Shown: positions 26,053 through 35,448, numbered from the stretch's first letter. The stretch: DNA of 64,000 bases from Woeseiaceae bacterium (GCA_028277185.1 JANQGQ010000012.1:372001-436000), one strand, 5' to 3'. Program-made: numbers and translations. Notes: generated by a model not told the origin, from the letters alone.

Positions 26053-26548
26053 AGATCTCTTCGTGCCTTCCCTCCCCATACCTGTCGTGCTCCAATGCCG
26101 TAAACGCGAAGCCGTTTGACGTGAGTAATGGTCGAAGAGCGTGCGCCTTGCTCGACGCGACGGTTACGTAGGCACGGTCTACGCCTTCCCGGATCCAGTT
26201 TTCAACACGGTCCCGCAGCAGCTTGGTGCCGATGCCCTGACACCGCGCGCCTGGATCAACGCAAATTGTCGAGAGCTTTCTTACCGTCTGTCCCTTGGGG
26301 GTCTCCAATGTAACGCCGACTATGTGGCCGGCGGCTTCAGCGACGGTGCAACCCGCACGCTCTGAAGCGCAATCTGCCAGCCGGCTTCGCAGCCACCCGC
26401 CACCGCCCGGATAGAGCGTGGGAAGCTCTCGAAGTAAGGAAAAAACGGCTTGGGAGTCGGCTGCCTCGAAACGGCGCAAGAGGAGCGGATGCTGGACAGC
26501 CCTCCGGCGAAACTCAAGACCGTTTGCTTCAAGATTCACTGGGATCAT
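26006..26548 (-). CDS. GNAT family N-acetyltransferase
   Basis: 180 residues. The acetyl-CoA binding motif is clear: LSTICVDPGARCQGIGTKLLRDRV (motif A with the QGIGT loop), after the strand AAGHIVGVTLE; the C-terminal part ASSKAHALRPLLTSNGF is the usual motif B helix region. It should acetylate a small molecule, protein or tRNA; no substrate can be named. First gene of an operon with ASCH and two-TM genes, overlapping the former. No strong ribosome-binding site is seen before the ATG. Confidence 0.85.
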   Translation of the reverse strand: MIPVNLEANGLEFRRRAVQHPLLLRRFEAADSQAVFSLLRELPTLYPGGGGWLRSRLADCASERAGCTVAEAAGHIVGVTLETPKGQTVRKLSTICVDPGARCQGIGTKLLRDRVENWIREGVDRAYVTVASSKAHALRPLLTSNGFAFTALEHDRYGEGRHEEIYEWSPEVYETDTLVA

Positions 26549-26704
26549 TTGAACTGAATTGGCTTTTCACGAACACATTGTGCAGCATTGCGCTCCTAAA
26601 TGTAACGTGAAATGCTTCGACTATAGATACTTTTGCCGCCGATACACTGTTCATCGGGTCGAATCCCCGACGATTTGTCAGAATACCGTTTCAAACACAG
26701 ATAT

Positions 26705-27463
26705 ATGCTTTTTGCCCGGGAAACCAAGGGCTTCGGTCGTTTGCTGACGCTGGCGTCGCTTGTCCTGATTTCAGCGCTCTGGACGTCGGAACCGCTAAGT
26801 GCGGAGACGCCCGAGGACGTGCTGTTCGTGGGCAACAGCTTCTCCTACTACAACAACGGTTTGCAGAACCACTATCGGCGGCTCTTAAACGCCGCGAGTA
26901 CCGCCGACCGCGCGCCCGGCAAGGCCCGGCTAATGACGATCTCGGGCGGCAGGCTGCCCGAGCATCGCGGCGGGCTCGGGGAGATGCTGCGGGCGTACGA
27001 TTGGGACGCGGTCGTGCTGCAGGGTTACAGTCTCGGGCCGATCGACGCTGCGATGGCGGAGCCGTTTCGCGAAGCGGCGAGAGAGTACGCCGAATGGATT
27101 CGCGCGGACGGCGCCGAGCCCGTGTTCTTCATGACATGGGCCTATCTGAGCCGCCCGGAGATGACGGCGACGCTGGATGCGGCGTACACCGCGATCGGCC
27201 GGGAACTCGATGCGCGCGTCGTGCCGGTCGGCCGCGCGTTTGCCGCCGTTCGCGAGGAGCGCGGGGACATCGCGCTGATCATGGACGACGACAAGCATCC
27301 GACGCTGGCCGGTACCTACCTGGCGGCCTGCACTTTCTTTGCGGCGCTGACGGGTACGACCCCGGCCGGCCTCGACTACACGGCCGGCCTCGACCGAACT
27401 ACGGCTGCTTATCTCCAGTCGGTCGCGTGGCGTACCGTCGAAGAGTATGCCGCGCGGCAGTGA
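26705..27463 (+). CDS. SGNH/GDSL-type hydrolase, exported
   Basis: 252 residues with an N-terminal hydrophobic signal segment (LLTLASLVLISALWTSEPLSA). Block I of the SGNH fold is VLFVGNSFSYYNNG with the Ser nucleophile near residue 45; the closing Asp/His block is DDDKHPTLAGTYLAA. A middle segment VVLQGYSLGPI could be block III-like. It is probably an esterase acting outside the cytoplasm; the substrate is unknown. The ATG gives a proper signal peptide, although no good ribosome-binding site is visible. It overlaps the next gene by 17 bp. Confidence 0.82.
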   Translation: MLFARETKGFGRLLTLASLVLISALWTSEPLSAETPEDVLFVGNSFSYYNNGLQNHYRRLLNAASTADRAPGKARLMTISGGRLPEHRGGLGEMLRAYDWDAVVLQGYSLGPIDAAMAEPFREAAREYAEWIRADGAEPVFFMTWAYLSRPEMTATLDAAYTAIGRELDARVVPVGRAFAAVREERGDIALIMDDDKHPTLAGTYLAACTFFAALTGTTPAGLDYTAGLDRTTAAYLQSVAWRTVEEYAARQ

Positions 27464-28436
27464 GGCCCCTGGATCCGTGCCGCAGATCCCGATAATCGAA
27501 CCCGATGCCGTGGGCCTCGCTGCCGCTTACCGGGCCGTTGCAGACGGGCTCCTGGTCGGCCTGCCGACAGAGACCGTCTACGGACTTGCGGCGGACGCGC
27601 GAAATCCCGAGGCCGTCGCCAGGGTCTTCGCGGTCAAGAACCGGCCGAAGTTCAATCCGCTGATCGCTCACGTCAGGTCAACCGCCGACGCACATCGGGA
27701 AGGACAGTTCGACGAGCGCGCCGAGGCCCTTGCGCGCGCGTTGTGGCCGGGGCCGCTGACCCTCGTCCTCCCCGTGAGCGAAAGCGGGTCCGTTTGCGAG
27801 CTGGCCCGCGCGGGCCTCGATACGATAGCCCTGCGGGTGCCCGCTCATCGAATCTCGCGCGATCTGCTGGCAGCCTGCGATCGGCCGCTGGCGGCGCCGT
27901 CAGCGAATCCCTCGGGGCGGCTCAGCCCGACGGCCGCCGCGGACGTCGCGGCGGAACTCGAGAGTGATGACGTTGCGATGATTCTCGACGGCGGGCCGAG
28001 CAAGCACGGAATCGAGTCGACGATCGTCGCCTCACTGCCCGGGCAGCCGCTTCGTCTCCTGCGCGCCGGCGCGATCGGTCGGGCCCGAATCGAGGCCGTC
28101 GCCGGCGCGAAACTCGCGAACCCGGAGGACCGCGCGATCGCTGCGCCGGGCCAGATAGCGTCGCACTACGCACCGGCCGCGAAAGTCCGCCTGAACGCGT
28201 CGACTGCTGCGGAGAACGAAGTACTCCTCGGTTTCGGTCCCGATGCGCCCGCCGGCGCTCCGAACCTGTCACCTGGCGGCGATACTACGGAAGCGGCCGC
28301 CAACCTCTTCCGGGTGCTCAGAGAGCTCGACGCGCTGGGGCCCGACACGATCGCGGTCATGCCGATACCCGAGAGCGGTCTGGGGGAGGCGATCAACGAC
28401 CGGCTGCGCCGGGCCGCGGCACCCCGCGGCGACTGA
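27447..28436 (+). CDS. L-threonylcarbamoyladenylate synthase (Sua5/TsaC type)
   Basis: 329 residues, the long Sua5 form: YrdC domain about residues 15-205, linker, and a C-terminal Sua5 domain. Motifs: GLPTETVYGLAADA, VFAVKNRPKFNPLI (substrate-binding KxR and NPL), LWPGPLTLVL, RVPAH, PSANPSGRLSPT and HGIESTIV. The C-terminal domain includes APGQIASHYAP, the linker that closes the active site. It makes threonylcarbamoyl-AMP from threonine, bicarbonate and ATP for the t6A37 tRNA modification. Its start overlaps the SGNH gene end. Confidence 0.95.
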   Translation: MPRGSEAPGSVPQIPIIEPDAVGLAAAYRAVADGLLVGLPTETVYGLAADARNPEAVARVFAVKNRPKFNPLIAHVRSTADAHREGQFDERAEALARALWPGPLTLVLPVSESGSVCELARAGLDTIALRVPAHRISRDLLAACDRPLAAPSANPSGRLSPTAAADVAAELESDDVAMILDGGPSKHGIESTIVASLPGQPLRLLRAGAIGRARIEAVAGAKLANPEDRAIAAPGQIASHYAPAAKVRLNASTAAENEVLLGFGPDAPAGAPNLSPGGDTTEAAANLFRVLRELDALGPDTIAVMPIPESGLGEAINDRLRRAAAPRGD

Positions 28437-28518
28437 GCGTCCCTGGCCGACGAGACAGTTTCCGGTCATCGCGCTACAGTAGCGCCCGACGGATCGGGAC
28501 GAGTCCGGGGGAAATGCA

Positions 28519-29478
28519 TTGGCCGGCAGTAGTCTGCTTGCTCTGATCGACGATATCGCGACCTTGCTCGACGACGTGTCGGTCATGACCAAGGTGGCCG
28601 CGAAGAAGACGGCCGCGGTCCTCGGCGACGATCTCGCACTAAACGCCAAACAGGTGTCCGGCGTTCGCGCCGACCGGGAGCTGCCCGTCGTCTGGGCCGT
28701 GTTCAAGGGCTCCGTTCTCAACAAGCTCGTGCTCGTGCCCGCGGCGCTCCTGATCAGCGCTTTTGCGCCCTGGCTGATTACACCGCTGCTCATGCTTGGC
28801 GGAGCCTTTCTGTGCTACGAAGGTTTCGAAAAAGTCGCGGAAAAACTCTGGCACTCGCAAGAAGAAGACATCGAGAGACGCAAGCAGCGCCTCTCCGCCG
28901 TCATGGGCTCCGACGTCGATATGGCCGGGTTCGAGAAGGAGCGTATCCGCGGCGCTATCCGTACCGATGCGATCCTGTCGGCCGAGATCATCGTGATCGC
29001 GCTTGGCGCGGTCCGCGATGCCGAGCTGGCTGTCCGTATCGGCACGGTCACCGCGATTGCCGCATTGATGACCGTCGGCGTGTACGGGCTCGTCGCCGCG
29101 ATCGTCAAGCTCGACGACGCGGGCCTGTATCTTGCAGGGAAGGAGGCGCGGACGAGACTCGGCGCTATGCAGCGCCGGCTCGGCGCTTTCATCCTGCGTT
29201 TGGCGCCAATACTAATGAAGGCGCTGGGCATTGCCGGAACGGCCGCGATGTTCCTGGTCGGCGGCGGCATACTCGTCCACGGTTTGCCGCCCCTTGCGGA
29301 CCTGCTGCACGTCGTCGAAGACCTCACCCGACAAGCGGCCGGCGGGGCGCTCGCCGTTATCGCCGCGATGACCTTCAATGGCGTTGCCGGGCTGATCGCC
29401 GGCGGTCTGATCGTGGGTGCAGAGCACCTCGTCGGCAAACTCCGGCCCGAGAGTACGAGAGGTACCGCTAATGACTGA
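28519..29478 (+). CDS. DUF808 (YedI-like) membrane protein
   Basis: 319 residues. The N-terminal stretch AGSSLLALIDDIATLLDDVSVMTKVAAKKTAAVLGDDLALN with ELPVVWAVFKGSVLNKLVLVPAALLIS is a well conserved signature of the DUF808 family. GGAFLCYEGFEKV is also typical. About six hydrophobic segments are present. The family function is not known. The start is a TTG with GGGGGA upstream. It overlaps the MscS gene by 8 bp, so the two are probably co-translated. Confidence 0.93.
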   Translation: MAGSSLLALIDDIATLLDDVSVMTKVAAKKTAAVLGDDLALNAKQVSGVRADRELPVVWAVFKGSVLNKLVLVPAALLISAFAPWLITPLLMLGGAFLCYEGFEKVAEKLWHSQEEDIERRKQRLSAVMGSDVDMAGFEKERIRGAIRTDAILSAEIIVIALGAVRDAELAVRIGTVTAIAALMTVGVYGLVAAIVKLDDAGLYLAGKEARTRLGAMQRRLGAFILRLAPILMKALGIAGTAAMFLVGGGILVHGLPPLADLLHVVEDLTRQAAGGALAVIAAMTFNGVAGLIAGGLIVGAEHLVGKLRPESTRGTAND

Positions 29479-30544
29479 GGTGGCGAGCCTCTTCCGCATC
29501 TTCCTGCCGTTTCTGGCGACGGTTGCGCTCGTCGTCGTCTTTCTCGCGTTTGCAAACTGGTTCCTCAAGCGCCGCTGGAAGGACGATCCGAACGCGCAGT
29601 TTCGTTTTCAGCTGATCATGCTTGCGCTGACCTTCGCCGGCGTGCTGGCGGTCGTCGTGGCGCTGCCGGTCAACGACGCGCTGCGCGGCCAGCTGCTTAG
29701 CCTGATCGGTATCCTCCTGAGTGCGGCCATAGCGCTTTCGTCGACGACCTTCATCGGCAACATTATGGCCGGGATCATGCTCAGGATCGTCAAGAACGCG
29801 AAGCCCGGCGACTTCATCACGGTCGCCGATCTCACCGGCCGGATTACCGAGATGGACCTGCTGCATACCGAGATTCAGACCGAGTTCCGGGATCTCGTCA
29901 CGGTTCCGAATCTGTACATGGTCACGCAGCCGCTCAAGGTTGTGCGCGCCTCGGGTACGATAATCACGGCCGAGGTGTCTTTAGGCTACGACGTCGCTCA
30001 TGCGCGGGCGACAGACGTACTGTGCAAAGCGGCCGGTGACGCAGGCCTCCGCGAGCCCTTTGCCCAGGTCCGCGAACTCGGCGACTATTCCGTTGTCTAT
30101 CGTGTAGCGGGTCTGCTCGAAGAAGTAACGAGCCTTATCACCGCCCGAGCGCGTCTTCGCGCCGCTATGCTCGACTCGCTGCACGCCGCGGGCATCGAGA
30201 TCGTGTCGCCGGGTTTCATGAATACGCGAGCACTCGGCGACGACGCACGTTTCATACCGGCGGGAGGCCGGGCGCGCAGGCGTCCGGGTGTAGAGGCGTT
30301 GCCCGAGGATCTCGCCTTCGACAAGGCGGAGCAGGCGGCGTCCGCATCGCGGCTCAGGACACGCATCGCGAACCTGGACGGCGCTATTGCCGAGACGGCC
30401 GATGAGGGTACGCTCGAACGGCTGAATACCGAACGCGCGGAGCTTGCCGGGCAGTTAAGCCGGATCGAGGCGCGAATCGAGGAAGCGGAGGCCGTCGACG
30501 CCGGAGAGGTCGACTCGCCGGCGAACCGGGAGCCGCCGCGCTAA
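29471..30544 (+). CDS. Mechanosensitive channel MscS family protein
   Basis: 357 residues. Three N-terminal hydrophobic segments end in ALSSTTFIGNIMAGIMLRIVKNAKPGDFITV, the pore-lining TM3 and beta-domain start of MscS proteins; the beta domain continues with VPNLYMVTQPLKV. The C-terminal 100 residues are charged, with a predicted coiled coil (KAEQAASASRLRTRIANLDG and LSRIEARIEEAEAV), longer than in E. coli MscS. It would open under osmotic downshock. The start ATG overlaps the end of the DUF808 gene. Convergent with, and overlapping by 4 bp, the DCC gene. Confidence 0.9.
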   Translation: MTEVASLFRIFLPFLATVALVVVFLAFANWFLKRRWKDDPNAQFRFQLIMLALTFAGVLAVVVALPVNDALRGQLLSLIGILLSAAIALSSTTFIGNIMAGIMLRIVKNAKPGDFITVADLTGRITEMDLLHTEIQTEFRDLVTVPNLYMVTQPLKVVRASGTIITAEVSLGYDVAHARATDVLCKAAGDAGLREPFAQVRELGDYSVVYRVAGLLEEVTSLITARARLRAAMLDSLHAAGIEIVSPGFMNTRALGDDARFIPAGGRARRRPGVEALPEDLAFDKAEQAASASRLRTRIANLDGAIAETADEGTLERLNTERAELAGQLSRIEARIEEAEAVDAGEVDSPANREPPR

Positions 30545-30930
30545 CCGGGTGGTTCCGTTGCCGCCAGCTTCCTGCGTCCCAGCAACCGCAACGTCAGGTT
30601 CCGGCCGGCGCGCAGAAGCGGGTATAGCACCGATGAGGCGCGGCGCGAGCGAAACACAGCCGCGTTGAAGCGGTTGAACAGGCTCGACGGCGACGACAGC
30701 AAAGCCAGGCGGTGGATGCAGTCTTCGCCGTGGTACACCTCGTCGCCGTCGATAAGGACCATGCCTTCATCGAGATCGTAGCCGCGCGCCGACAGGTCGG
30801 CGACGACCGGGTGTCCGGAGCGGGCGTCGACCAACTCGACCGGTCCGTAGCTTTCCCGGATGCGCACGAGTGCAACGTAGCGTGAGCAAAACGGGCACTC
30901 GCCGTCATAAACCAGCAGTCTCGGGCTCAT
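30541..30930 (-). CDS. DCC family thiol-disulfide oxidoreductase-like protein (DUF393)
   Basis: 129 residues. LLVYDGECPFCSRYVALVR holds the DxxCxxC-type motif (YDGECPFC) of DUF393; LVDARSGHPVV and GMVLIDGDEVYHGEDCIHRLALLSS follow as usual, then a basic C-terminus. The thioredoxin-like fold suggests thiol-disulfide exchange. GGAAGGAAAG precedes the ATG. Its start overlaps the stop of the HTTM-like gene by 4 bp, a pairing often seen for these two families. Confidence 0.92.
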   Translation of the reverse strand: MSPRLLVYDGECPFCSRYVALVRIRESYGPVELVDARSGHPVVADLSARGYDLDEGMVLIDGDEVYHGEDCIHRLALLSSPSSLFNRFNAAVFRSRRASSVLYPLLRAGRNLTLRLLGRRKLAATEPPG

Positions 30931-32594
30931 TTCTTTCCTTCCACGTCGATGAGCAGGCTGCTCATTGCAACTGTATCGCGCACCAGGCGCCCGTCTGTCA
31001 GTGACAGGCAAACCGACTCGGTAACGAGCCTGTAGCGGAGAACCTCGCGCATGTCGAGCGCGTTGAACCCCCGATAGAGCAGAGGATTGCTCGGATGGTG
31101 GTGGATTCTGAGGTAAGGGTTGTATCGACCGTCGTCGCCGAGGCGGGTCATGACCTCGGTATGACGGGCTCTCAGGAAGCGCAGCAGCAGATCGTCTTCT
31201 TCGCCGGCGGCGATTTCGGTGCGTGCGAGACGGTCGCGTTTCCCGGGCAAGGACTCGCCTGCGATCGCGTCCGGCGGCACACAGCCGCGCCGTGCCGCGA
31301 AGTCCGGGTACGGCACGGCGCTCCACGCCGATGCCGCGTAGTGTCCGTCCCGCGGACCGTAATCGATTCGACCGTGAGACACGCTGTACGACAGCGTTCC
31401 GAAGTACGCGCTCGGCACACGAACCCAGTCGCCGTCGCTGCGCTCGGCTTCGATATGGGACGAACGGACGGCGTTGGTCTCGTACCAGCCGAGGTAGGCA
31501 AAGTGCGCGATGTCCAGCGGCCGGCCAAGGGCCATGACGATCACGCAGGACGCGACCGCGACGGCCGGCATCTTTCGCCCCACGTGTTTGCGTACCGCGA
31601 GCAGAATGGCAACGTTTATCCACACCCAGGGCCAGAAGAACAAACCGCCCAGAAGGTAGAGACCGATGTGCAGTGCGTCGTACGCCAGTGAGGCAAGCAC
31701 GATCCAATACTTGCGCAGCACCGCCACGACCGCGAGGGTCTGCGTGACGAGGACGAACGCGTTGGACAGGGGGCGGATCGCGGAGAAGCCGTCGTAGATG
31801 GACTGAGTAAGATCCGGCCAGGTGGCGAAGACGAACGCGCCTTTCTCGATCGCCAGCAGGATGTTTACCTCGGTCGGATTTTCGAGCATCCAGCTCGTGA
31901 CGTCCGGTCCGGCGGCAAGCTTAGCGACGCCAGACCAGAAGTAGTTGCCAAAGTGAAAGGCGATCGCGTTGAACGCGATGCACAGCTCGAGCGTGCGGAG
32001 GTCCAGCCAGCGCGGCATGCGGTCGGGACGGCATCGGGCGAGGAACAGCAGAACCGCGCAGACGGACAGGTACTGTCCCATTTCCACGAGGTAGCGGATG
32101 TCGAGCGTTGCGCCGCGGTAGCCCGAGACAGGCTCGATGAGATAGCGGACGGCAATGATGTAGCTTGCCGCGAAGAGTACGAAACCGGGACGGAAGAAAC
32201 CGAGCACGGCGAACGCGAGCGCCGGCCAGTACAGGAGATCGACGGCATCGTGCTGCCACGCGGCGCTTTCAAACACCTGTACGAGGTCGGGTGGCTCGAA
32301 AAGCAGGAAGACGGCAAGTCCCGCCGAGCACCAGCGGGTGAGCGTCGCGAAGAGGGGCGAGAACTGCTCATAACGTACGAACCAAAATGCAGCGCCGAAC
32401 GCAATCAGCAGCGCGGTCGCCGTGTACAAACCTGCGGGCGCCAGTTCCGGCACGAGCTTGACGGCTTCACGGACGAAGCCCTGGCCGGCGACTGTCGCAA
32501 GCGACAGGCCGAGCGCCACCAGGGCCGGCGTGGTCAGGAGCGTGGCAAAACCCGATGCTGCGCCTTCACGCGGAGACGCAAGCGCGCCGCTCAT
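30927..32594 (-). CDS. HTTM-like polytopic membrane protein
   Basis: 555 residues. About eleven hydrophobic segments lie in the first 375 residues (for example GLAVFLLFEPPD, AFNAIAFHFGNYFWSGVAKL, GLYLLGGLFFWPWVWINVAILLAV). The region FHFGNYFWSGVAKL resembles the HTTM family (vitamin K gamma-carboxylase-related). A soluble C-terminal part of about 180 residues follows with a DFAARRGC region and paired His (IHHHPSNPLLY). It is coupled to the DCC gene; together they may act in redox or lipid-linked modification, which is inference. Confidence 0.75.
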   Translation of the reverse strand: MSGALASPREGAASGFATLLTTPALVALGLSLATVAGQGFVREAVKLVPELAPAGLYTATALLIAFGAAFWFVRYEQFSPLFATLTRWCSAGLAVFLLFEPPDLVQVFESAAWQHDAVDLLYWPALAFAVLGFFRPGFVLFAASYIIAVRYLIEPVSGYRGATLDIRYLVEMGQYLSVCAVLLFLARCRPDRMPRWLDLRTLELCIAFNAIAFHFGNYFWSGVAKLAAGPDVTSWMLENPTEVNILLAIEKGAFVFATWPDLTQSIYDGFSAIRPLSNAFVLVTQTLAVVAVLRKYWIVLASLAYDALHIGLYLLGGLFFWPWVWINVAILLAVRKHVGRKMPAVAVASCVIVMALGRPLDIAHFAYLGWYETNAVRSSHIEAERSDGDWVRVPSAYFGTLSYSVSHGRIDYGPRDGHYAASAWSAVPYPDFAARRGCVPPDAIAGESLPGKRDRLARTEIAAGEEDDLLLRFLRARHTEVMTRLGDDGRYNPYLRIHHHPSNPLLYRGFNALDMREVLRYRLVTESVCLSLTDGRLVRDTVAMSSLLIDVEGKK

Positions 32595-32621
32595 GTCGCG
32601 ACCGGGTGTCGGGGCACGGGT

Positions 32622-33554
32622 TCAGGCCGTGCCGACCTGGCGCAGCGCCGTGGCGCACTCCGCGGTCGGTTTCCAGCACAGTAAGCGGATGTCGGTCCGG
32701 TCCCGGGCTTCGCGATACCAGTCGGCATCGCTCAGGAGGCTCTTGTCGCCCGCGATCTTACGGGCGATGTATCGCCGTATGCGCGTTCGAAGGCTTGCAT
32801 AGACGCCCGGGCGCCGCAGCCCGATTTCGGCGCTGCGCAGGACGGCAAAACCGGCACCGCGGGCCATTTGCTCGAGGCCGGCCTGCGAGAAAAACCATAG
32901 GTGCGGCAGGTCGTTGCGACGCAGGTCGCGGGTCAACTCGGTGAGATGATCGTTCGGGACTTCGAGCATCAGGAGTCCGCCCGGCCGCAGGCACCGGAAC
33001 AGCTGCGTGAGGCCTTCAACGGGATCGACGAGGTGCTCGAGAACGTGCGACAGGCTGATGACGTCGAAGCGAGCCTCGAGCTGACGGCTGCCCCAGAGCG
33101 TCGCCGGACTGTGAACCTGATCCGCAATCGAATCCAGCGTCGAGCCCGCTTCCCGATCCGGTTCGACCGCGGCACGGCTGAAGCCCGGCATCTGCCGACG
33201 TACCTCGTCGAGCAACAGGCCGTAACCGGCGCCGACATCCAGCCAGTCGCCGGTGGGGCCGGCAATGCGCCTCACCCATGCGACCTGGCTCCTGGCGCGA
33301 ACCATCCGGTTCGGACTTGCGCGATGCTCCGCGAAGTCCATCGATTTGCCCATCCGTGCGCGGTATTCGGACTGATAGTAGCGTTCGAGCTCGTCCGTCG
33401 CGGGCATCGGCGATACGAAACCGAGCTGGTGTCCGGGCGACCAGTGGAGGCGCGTTCGGGGCAGCGCGGACCATGCCGACGTCGGTGCATCCGCCGAATA
33501 GCGATACGGACGCAGGTCGATGGACGGTGCCTCGAGGATTTGGTCGGATGCCAT
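32622..33554 (-). CDS. Class I SAM-dependent methyltransferase
   Basis: 310 residues. The SAM-binding motif is WLDVGAGYGLLLDEV near residue 102; FDVISLSHVLEHLVDPVEGL and LRPGGLLMLEVPN follow as motifs II-III. The N-terminal 75 residues (YYQSEYRARMGKSMDF) are typical of sugar/lipid methyltransferases in surface polysaccharide loci. A longer N-terminal extension from a TTG is possible; the internal ATG is chosen because the extension has no recognisable content. It lies near a FkbM gene and polysaccharide genes. Confidence 0.85.
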   Translation of the reverse strand: MASDQILEAPSIDLRPYRYSADAPTSAWSALPRTRLHWSPGHQLGFVSPMPATDELERYYQSEYRARMGKSMDFAEHRASPNRMVRARSQVAWVRRIAGPTGDWLDVGAGYGLLLDEVRRQMPGFSRAAVEPDREAGSTLDSIADQVHSPATLWGSRQLEARFDVISLSHVLEHLVDPVEGLTQLFRCLRPGGLLMLEVPNDHLTELTRDLRRNDLPHLWFFSQAGLEQMARGAGFAVLRSAEIGLRRPGVYASLRTRIRRYIARKIAGDKSLLSDADWYREARDRTDIRLLCWKPTAECATALRQVGTA

Positions 33555-33760
33555 GGCGTTCGATACGACGCATCGCGCCGGAACGGCGATGCTCTTTGTT
33601 ATCGTTTTGAGGCTAGTGATTCGACGTGACAATCCAGTGACAGGTGCGTGAAGTCCGCTGGCCGATGTATGACACGCTCCTTACACGGCCGGACCCGCGG
33701 CGCTGCAAAGTTTCTGAAACCCAAACTCAATCAAAAGTCCATTCGCCTGCTGTAAGTGAG

Positions 33761-34573
33761 ATGGAGTGTGTGAAACGTTCAGGTTTCGGAGCAGTTCGTA
33801 TGCCGGTAGCCGCGCAACTGTCGCAGTGGTGTGAACTCAGCCGTCGCTCCGGCACGCTGCAGGCTGCCCGCGTCTTTGCGTCGAAGCTGCTGCGTCGACG
33901 CGAACCGATCCACGTTCGCATCGACGGCGTTCGTCTGAGCGTTCGCCTTGGTACGCCGGATATCGGCGTTGCGCTGTCGTGCTTTGGCAGCGAGTTTGCG
34001 CCGCTGCGGCACTTGCTCGAACGTGACTTCGGCGGCCTGATCGTCGATGCCGGCGGTTACATCGGAGCCGCCGCTATCCAGTTCGCGCGAATGTATCCAT
34101 CGGCCCGCATCGTCACGCTCGAGCCGGCGACCGCGAATTTCGAGATCCTTGCCCGGAACGTCGTTCCGTTTCCCAACATCGTACCGGTCAAAGCGGCTTT
34201 GGCGACAATGTCCTCGCCGGCGGTGCCGCTCACTCGCCGGCCTTCCGGTCACTGGGGCTATACGCTCACGAGTACCGGGGCGGACAGCGAACACGTGGTC
34301 GAGAGTACGCCCACGGTGACGCTCGGTGAGCTACGCCGTCAGCACGGGAATCGTCCGATCGGTATCCTGAAGTTGGATATCGAGGGCGGCGAGCAGCCCC
34401 TGCTCGAGGAAGCCGGAGAGGAGCTGCGTGCCGTGTTCGCCGTTTTTGCCGAGCTTCACGATCGAATCGTCCCGGGCTGTACGGACGCCTTCAAACGTTT
34501 CTCCGCGAACCGAATCGTGTCGAACTTCGGCGGCGAGAAGTACCTGTCGTTGCGCGACAACTACGTGAGCTAA
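33761..34573 (+). CDS. FkbM family methyltransferase
   Basis: 270 residues from the preferred ATG. The SAM-binding core is GLIVDAGGYIGAAAIQFARMYP followed by RIVTLEPATANFEILARN, and GILKLDIEGGEQPLLEEA is the characteristic FkbM acidic motif. The first 60 residues are less conserved. The family O-methylates sugars or polyketides. Several earlier in-frame starts exist and none has a strong ribosome-binding site, so the start is uncertain. It is convergent with the sulfotransferase gene; their stops overlap. Confidence 0.85.
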   Translation: MECVKRSGFGAVRMPVAAQLSQWCELSRRSGTLQAARVFASKLLRRREPIHVRIDGVRLSVRLGTPDIGVALSCFGSEFAPLRHLLERDFGGLIVDAGGYIGAAAIQFARMYPSARIVTLEPATANFEILARNVVPFPNIVPVKAALATMSSPAVPLTRRPSGHWGYTLTSTGADSEHVVESTPTVTLGELRRQHGNRPIGILKLDIEGGEQPLLEEAGEELRAVFAVFAELHDRIVPGCTDAFKRFSANRIVSNFGGEKYLSLRDNYVS

Positions 34574-35448
34574 CGTACGTATTCCGGAGCGCAGGGTTCG
34601 TCGCGCGTCAACGGGTAGCGAAAAGTCAGAAGACCCGGCAGCGTCATCAGCGTAGCCGTGCGCCACTGCCGCGACGTGAGCTGCGTCAGGTACCGTCGGT
34701 CGAGATCGAGTTTAAGCGCCCGCTGGCTGAAGACGCCGCTGTTCCCGGAGAATTCGTGCTGTTCGGCCGTGTTCGCGGCCGATATCAGGTCGTCGACCCG
34801 GTCGAGGTGGAGGTTGTCGAGAATGCTGGACAGGGTGGCCTGTGGATAACGCACCAGGTCCTCGTACCTGACTTGCTGGTATCGTGTCCCCCCAACAGCC
34901 TCGGCCCGCAGCCACAGGTTTTTGTTTTGCCAGCGGGAGAGCTTGCGGTACAGGACGTCCGGGCCCTGACCTTTGCGAAGCTCCGTAAGCAGGCTGCTGT
35001 AACCGTAGGCGCGCGGGTCGCGGATCAGGTGAATGACCGAGATGTCGAACGCGCGAGTCGCGCGCAGCATGCGCAATCGGTCATAGCGCTTCGATGTATC
35101 GAGGACGATACGACCGCCGGACGCTTTGTGGACCGCTTCGATGACTGCCCGGTTTGCCGCCTCGAAGTTCGCGCCGACCTTACTCTTGAGGTCGGGAAAC
35201 TCCTCGCCGCAGGCGTGGCGGGTGAGTTCCCGTACTCTCTTCCAGTACGAACATTCGAGCAGCGCACTACCGCAGCTGCAGTACCGCTCGCGTTCTTCCG
35301 CACTTTCGAAGAATTGTCGATAGTTCAGCAGTTCGCCGACCGAAACGATATCCGGGTGCGCGCCGAGAAGACGCGACAGCAAGGTGCTACCGCTGCGGCC
35401 GGAGCCGACGATGTAGAGTAGCCGCAGACGTTGAGTCGGACCGGACAT
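34570..35448 (-). CDS. PAPS-dependent sulfotransferase
   Basis: 292 residues. The 5'-phosphosulfate loop is YIVGSGRSGSTLLSRLLG near the N-terminus, and the 3'-phosphate motif is LIRDPRAYGYSSL near residue 145. A Cys-rich stretch YCSCGSALLECSYW lies between, common in bacterial carbohydrate sulfotransferases. It should add sulfate to a surface glycan or lipid. The ATG gives a normal N-terminus; an upstream frame adds 33 residues without motif. Neighbours are methyltransferases and a flippase, supporting a decorated polysaccharide. Confidence 0.87.
   Translation of the reverse strand: MSGPTQRLRLLYIVGSGRSGSTLLSRLLGAHPDIVSVGELLNYRQFFESAEERERYCSCGSALLECSYWKRVRELTRHACGEEFPDLKSKVGANFEAANRAVIEAVHKASGGRIVLDTSKRYDRLRMLRATRAFDISVIHLIRDPRAYGYSSLLTELRKGQGPDVLYRKLSRWQNKNLWLRAEAVGGTRYQQVRYEDLVRYPQATLSSILDNLHLDRVDDLISAANTAEQHEFSGNSGVFSQRALKLDLDRRYLTQLTSRQWRTATLMTLPGLLTFRYPLTRDEPCAPEYVR

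Noticed and set aside
26653..26672. tRNA T-arm-like stretch (CGGGTCGAATCCCCG) near the edge of the GNAT/ASCH operon
   Set aside because: The loop lacks the TTC order of a true T-loop, no acceptor stem, anticodon arm or CCA is present, and no second copy is seen at the other edge; a tRNA remnant or attachment site cannot be supported.
34313..34570. Possible transposase or IS remnants around the polysaccharide genes
   Set aside because: No inverted terminal repeats or DDE-type sequence are visible anywhere in the window.
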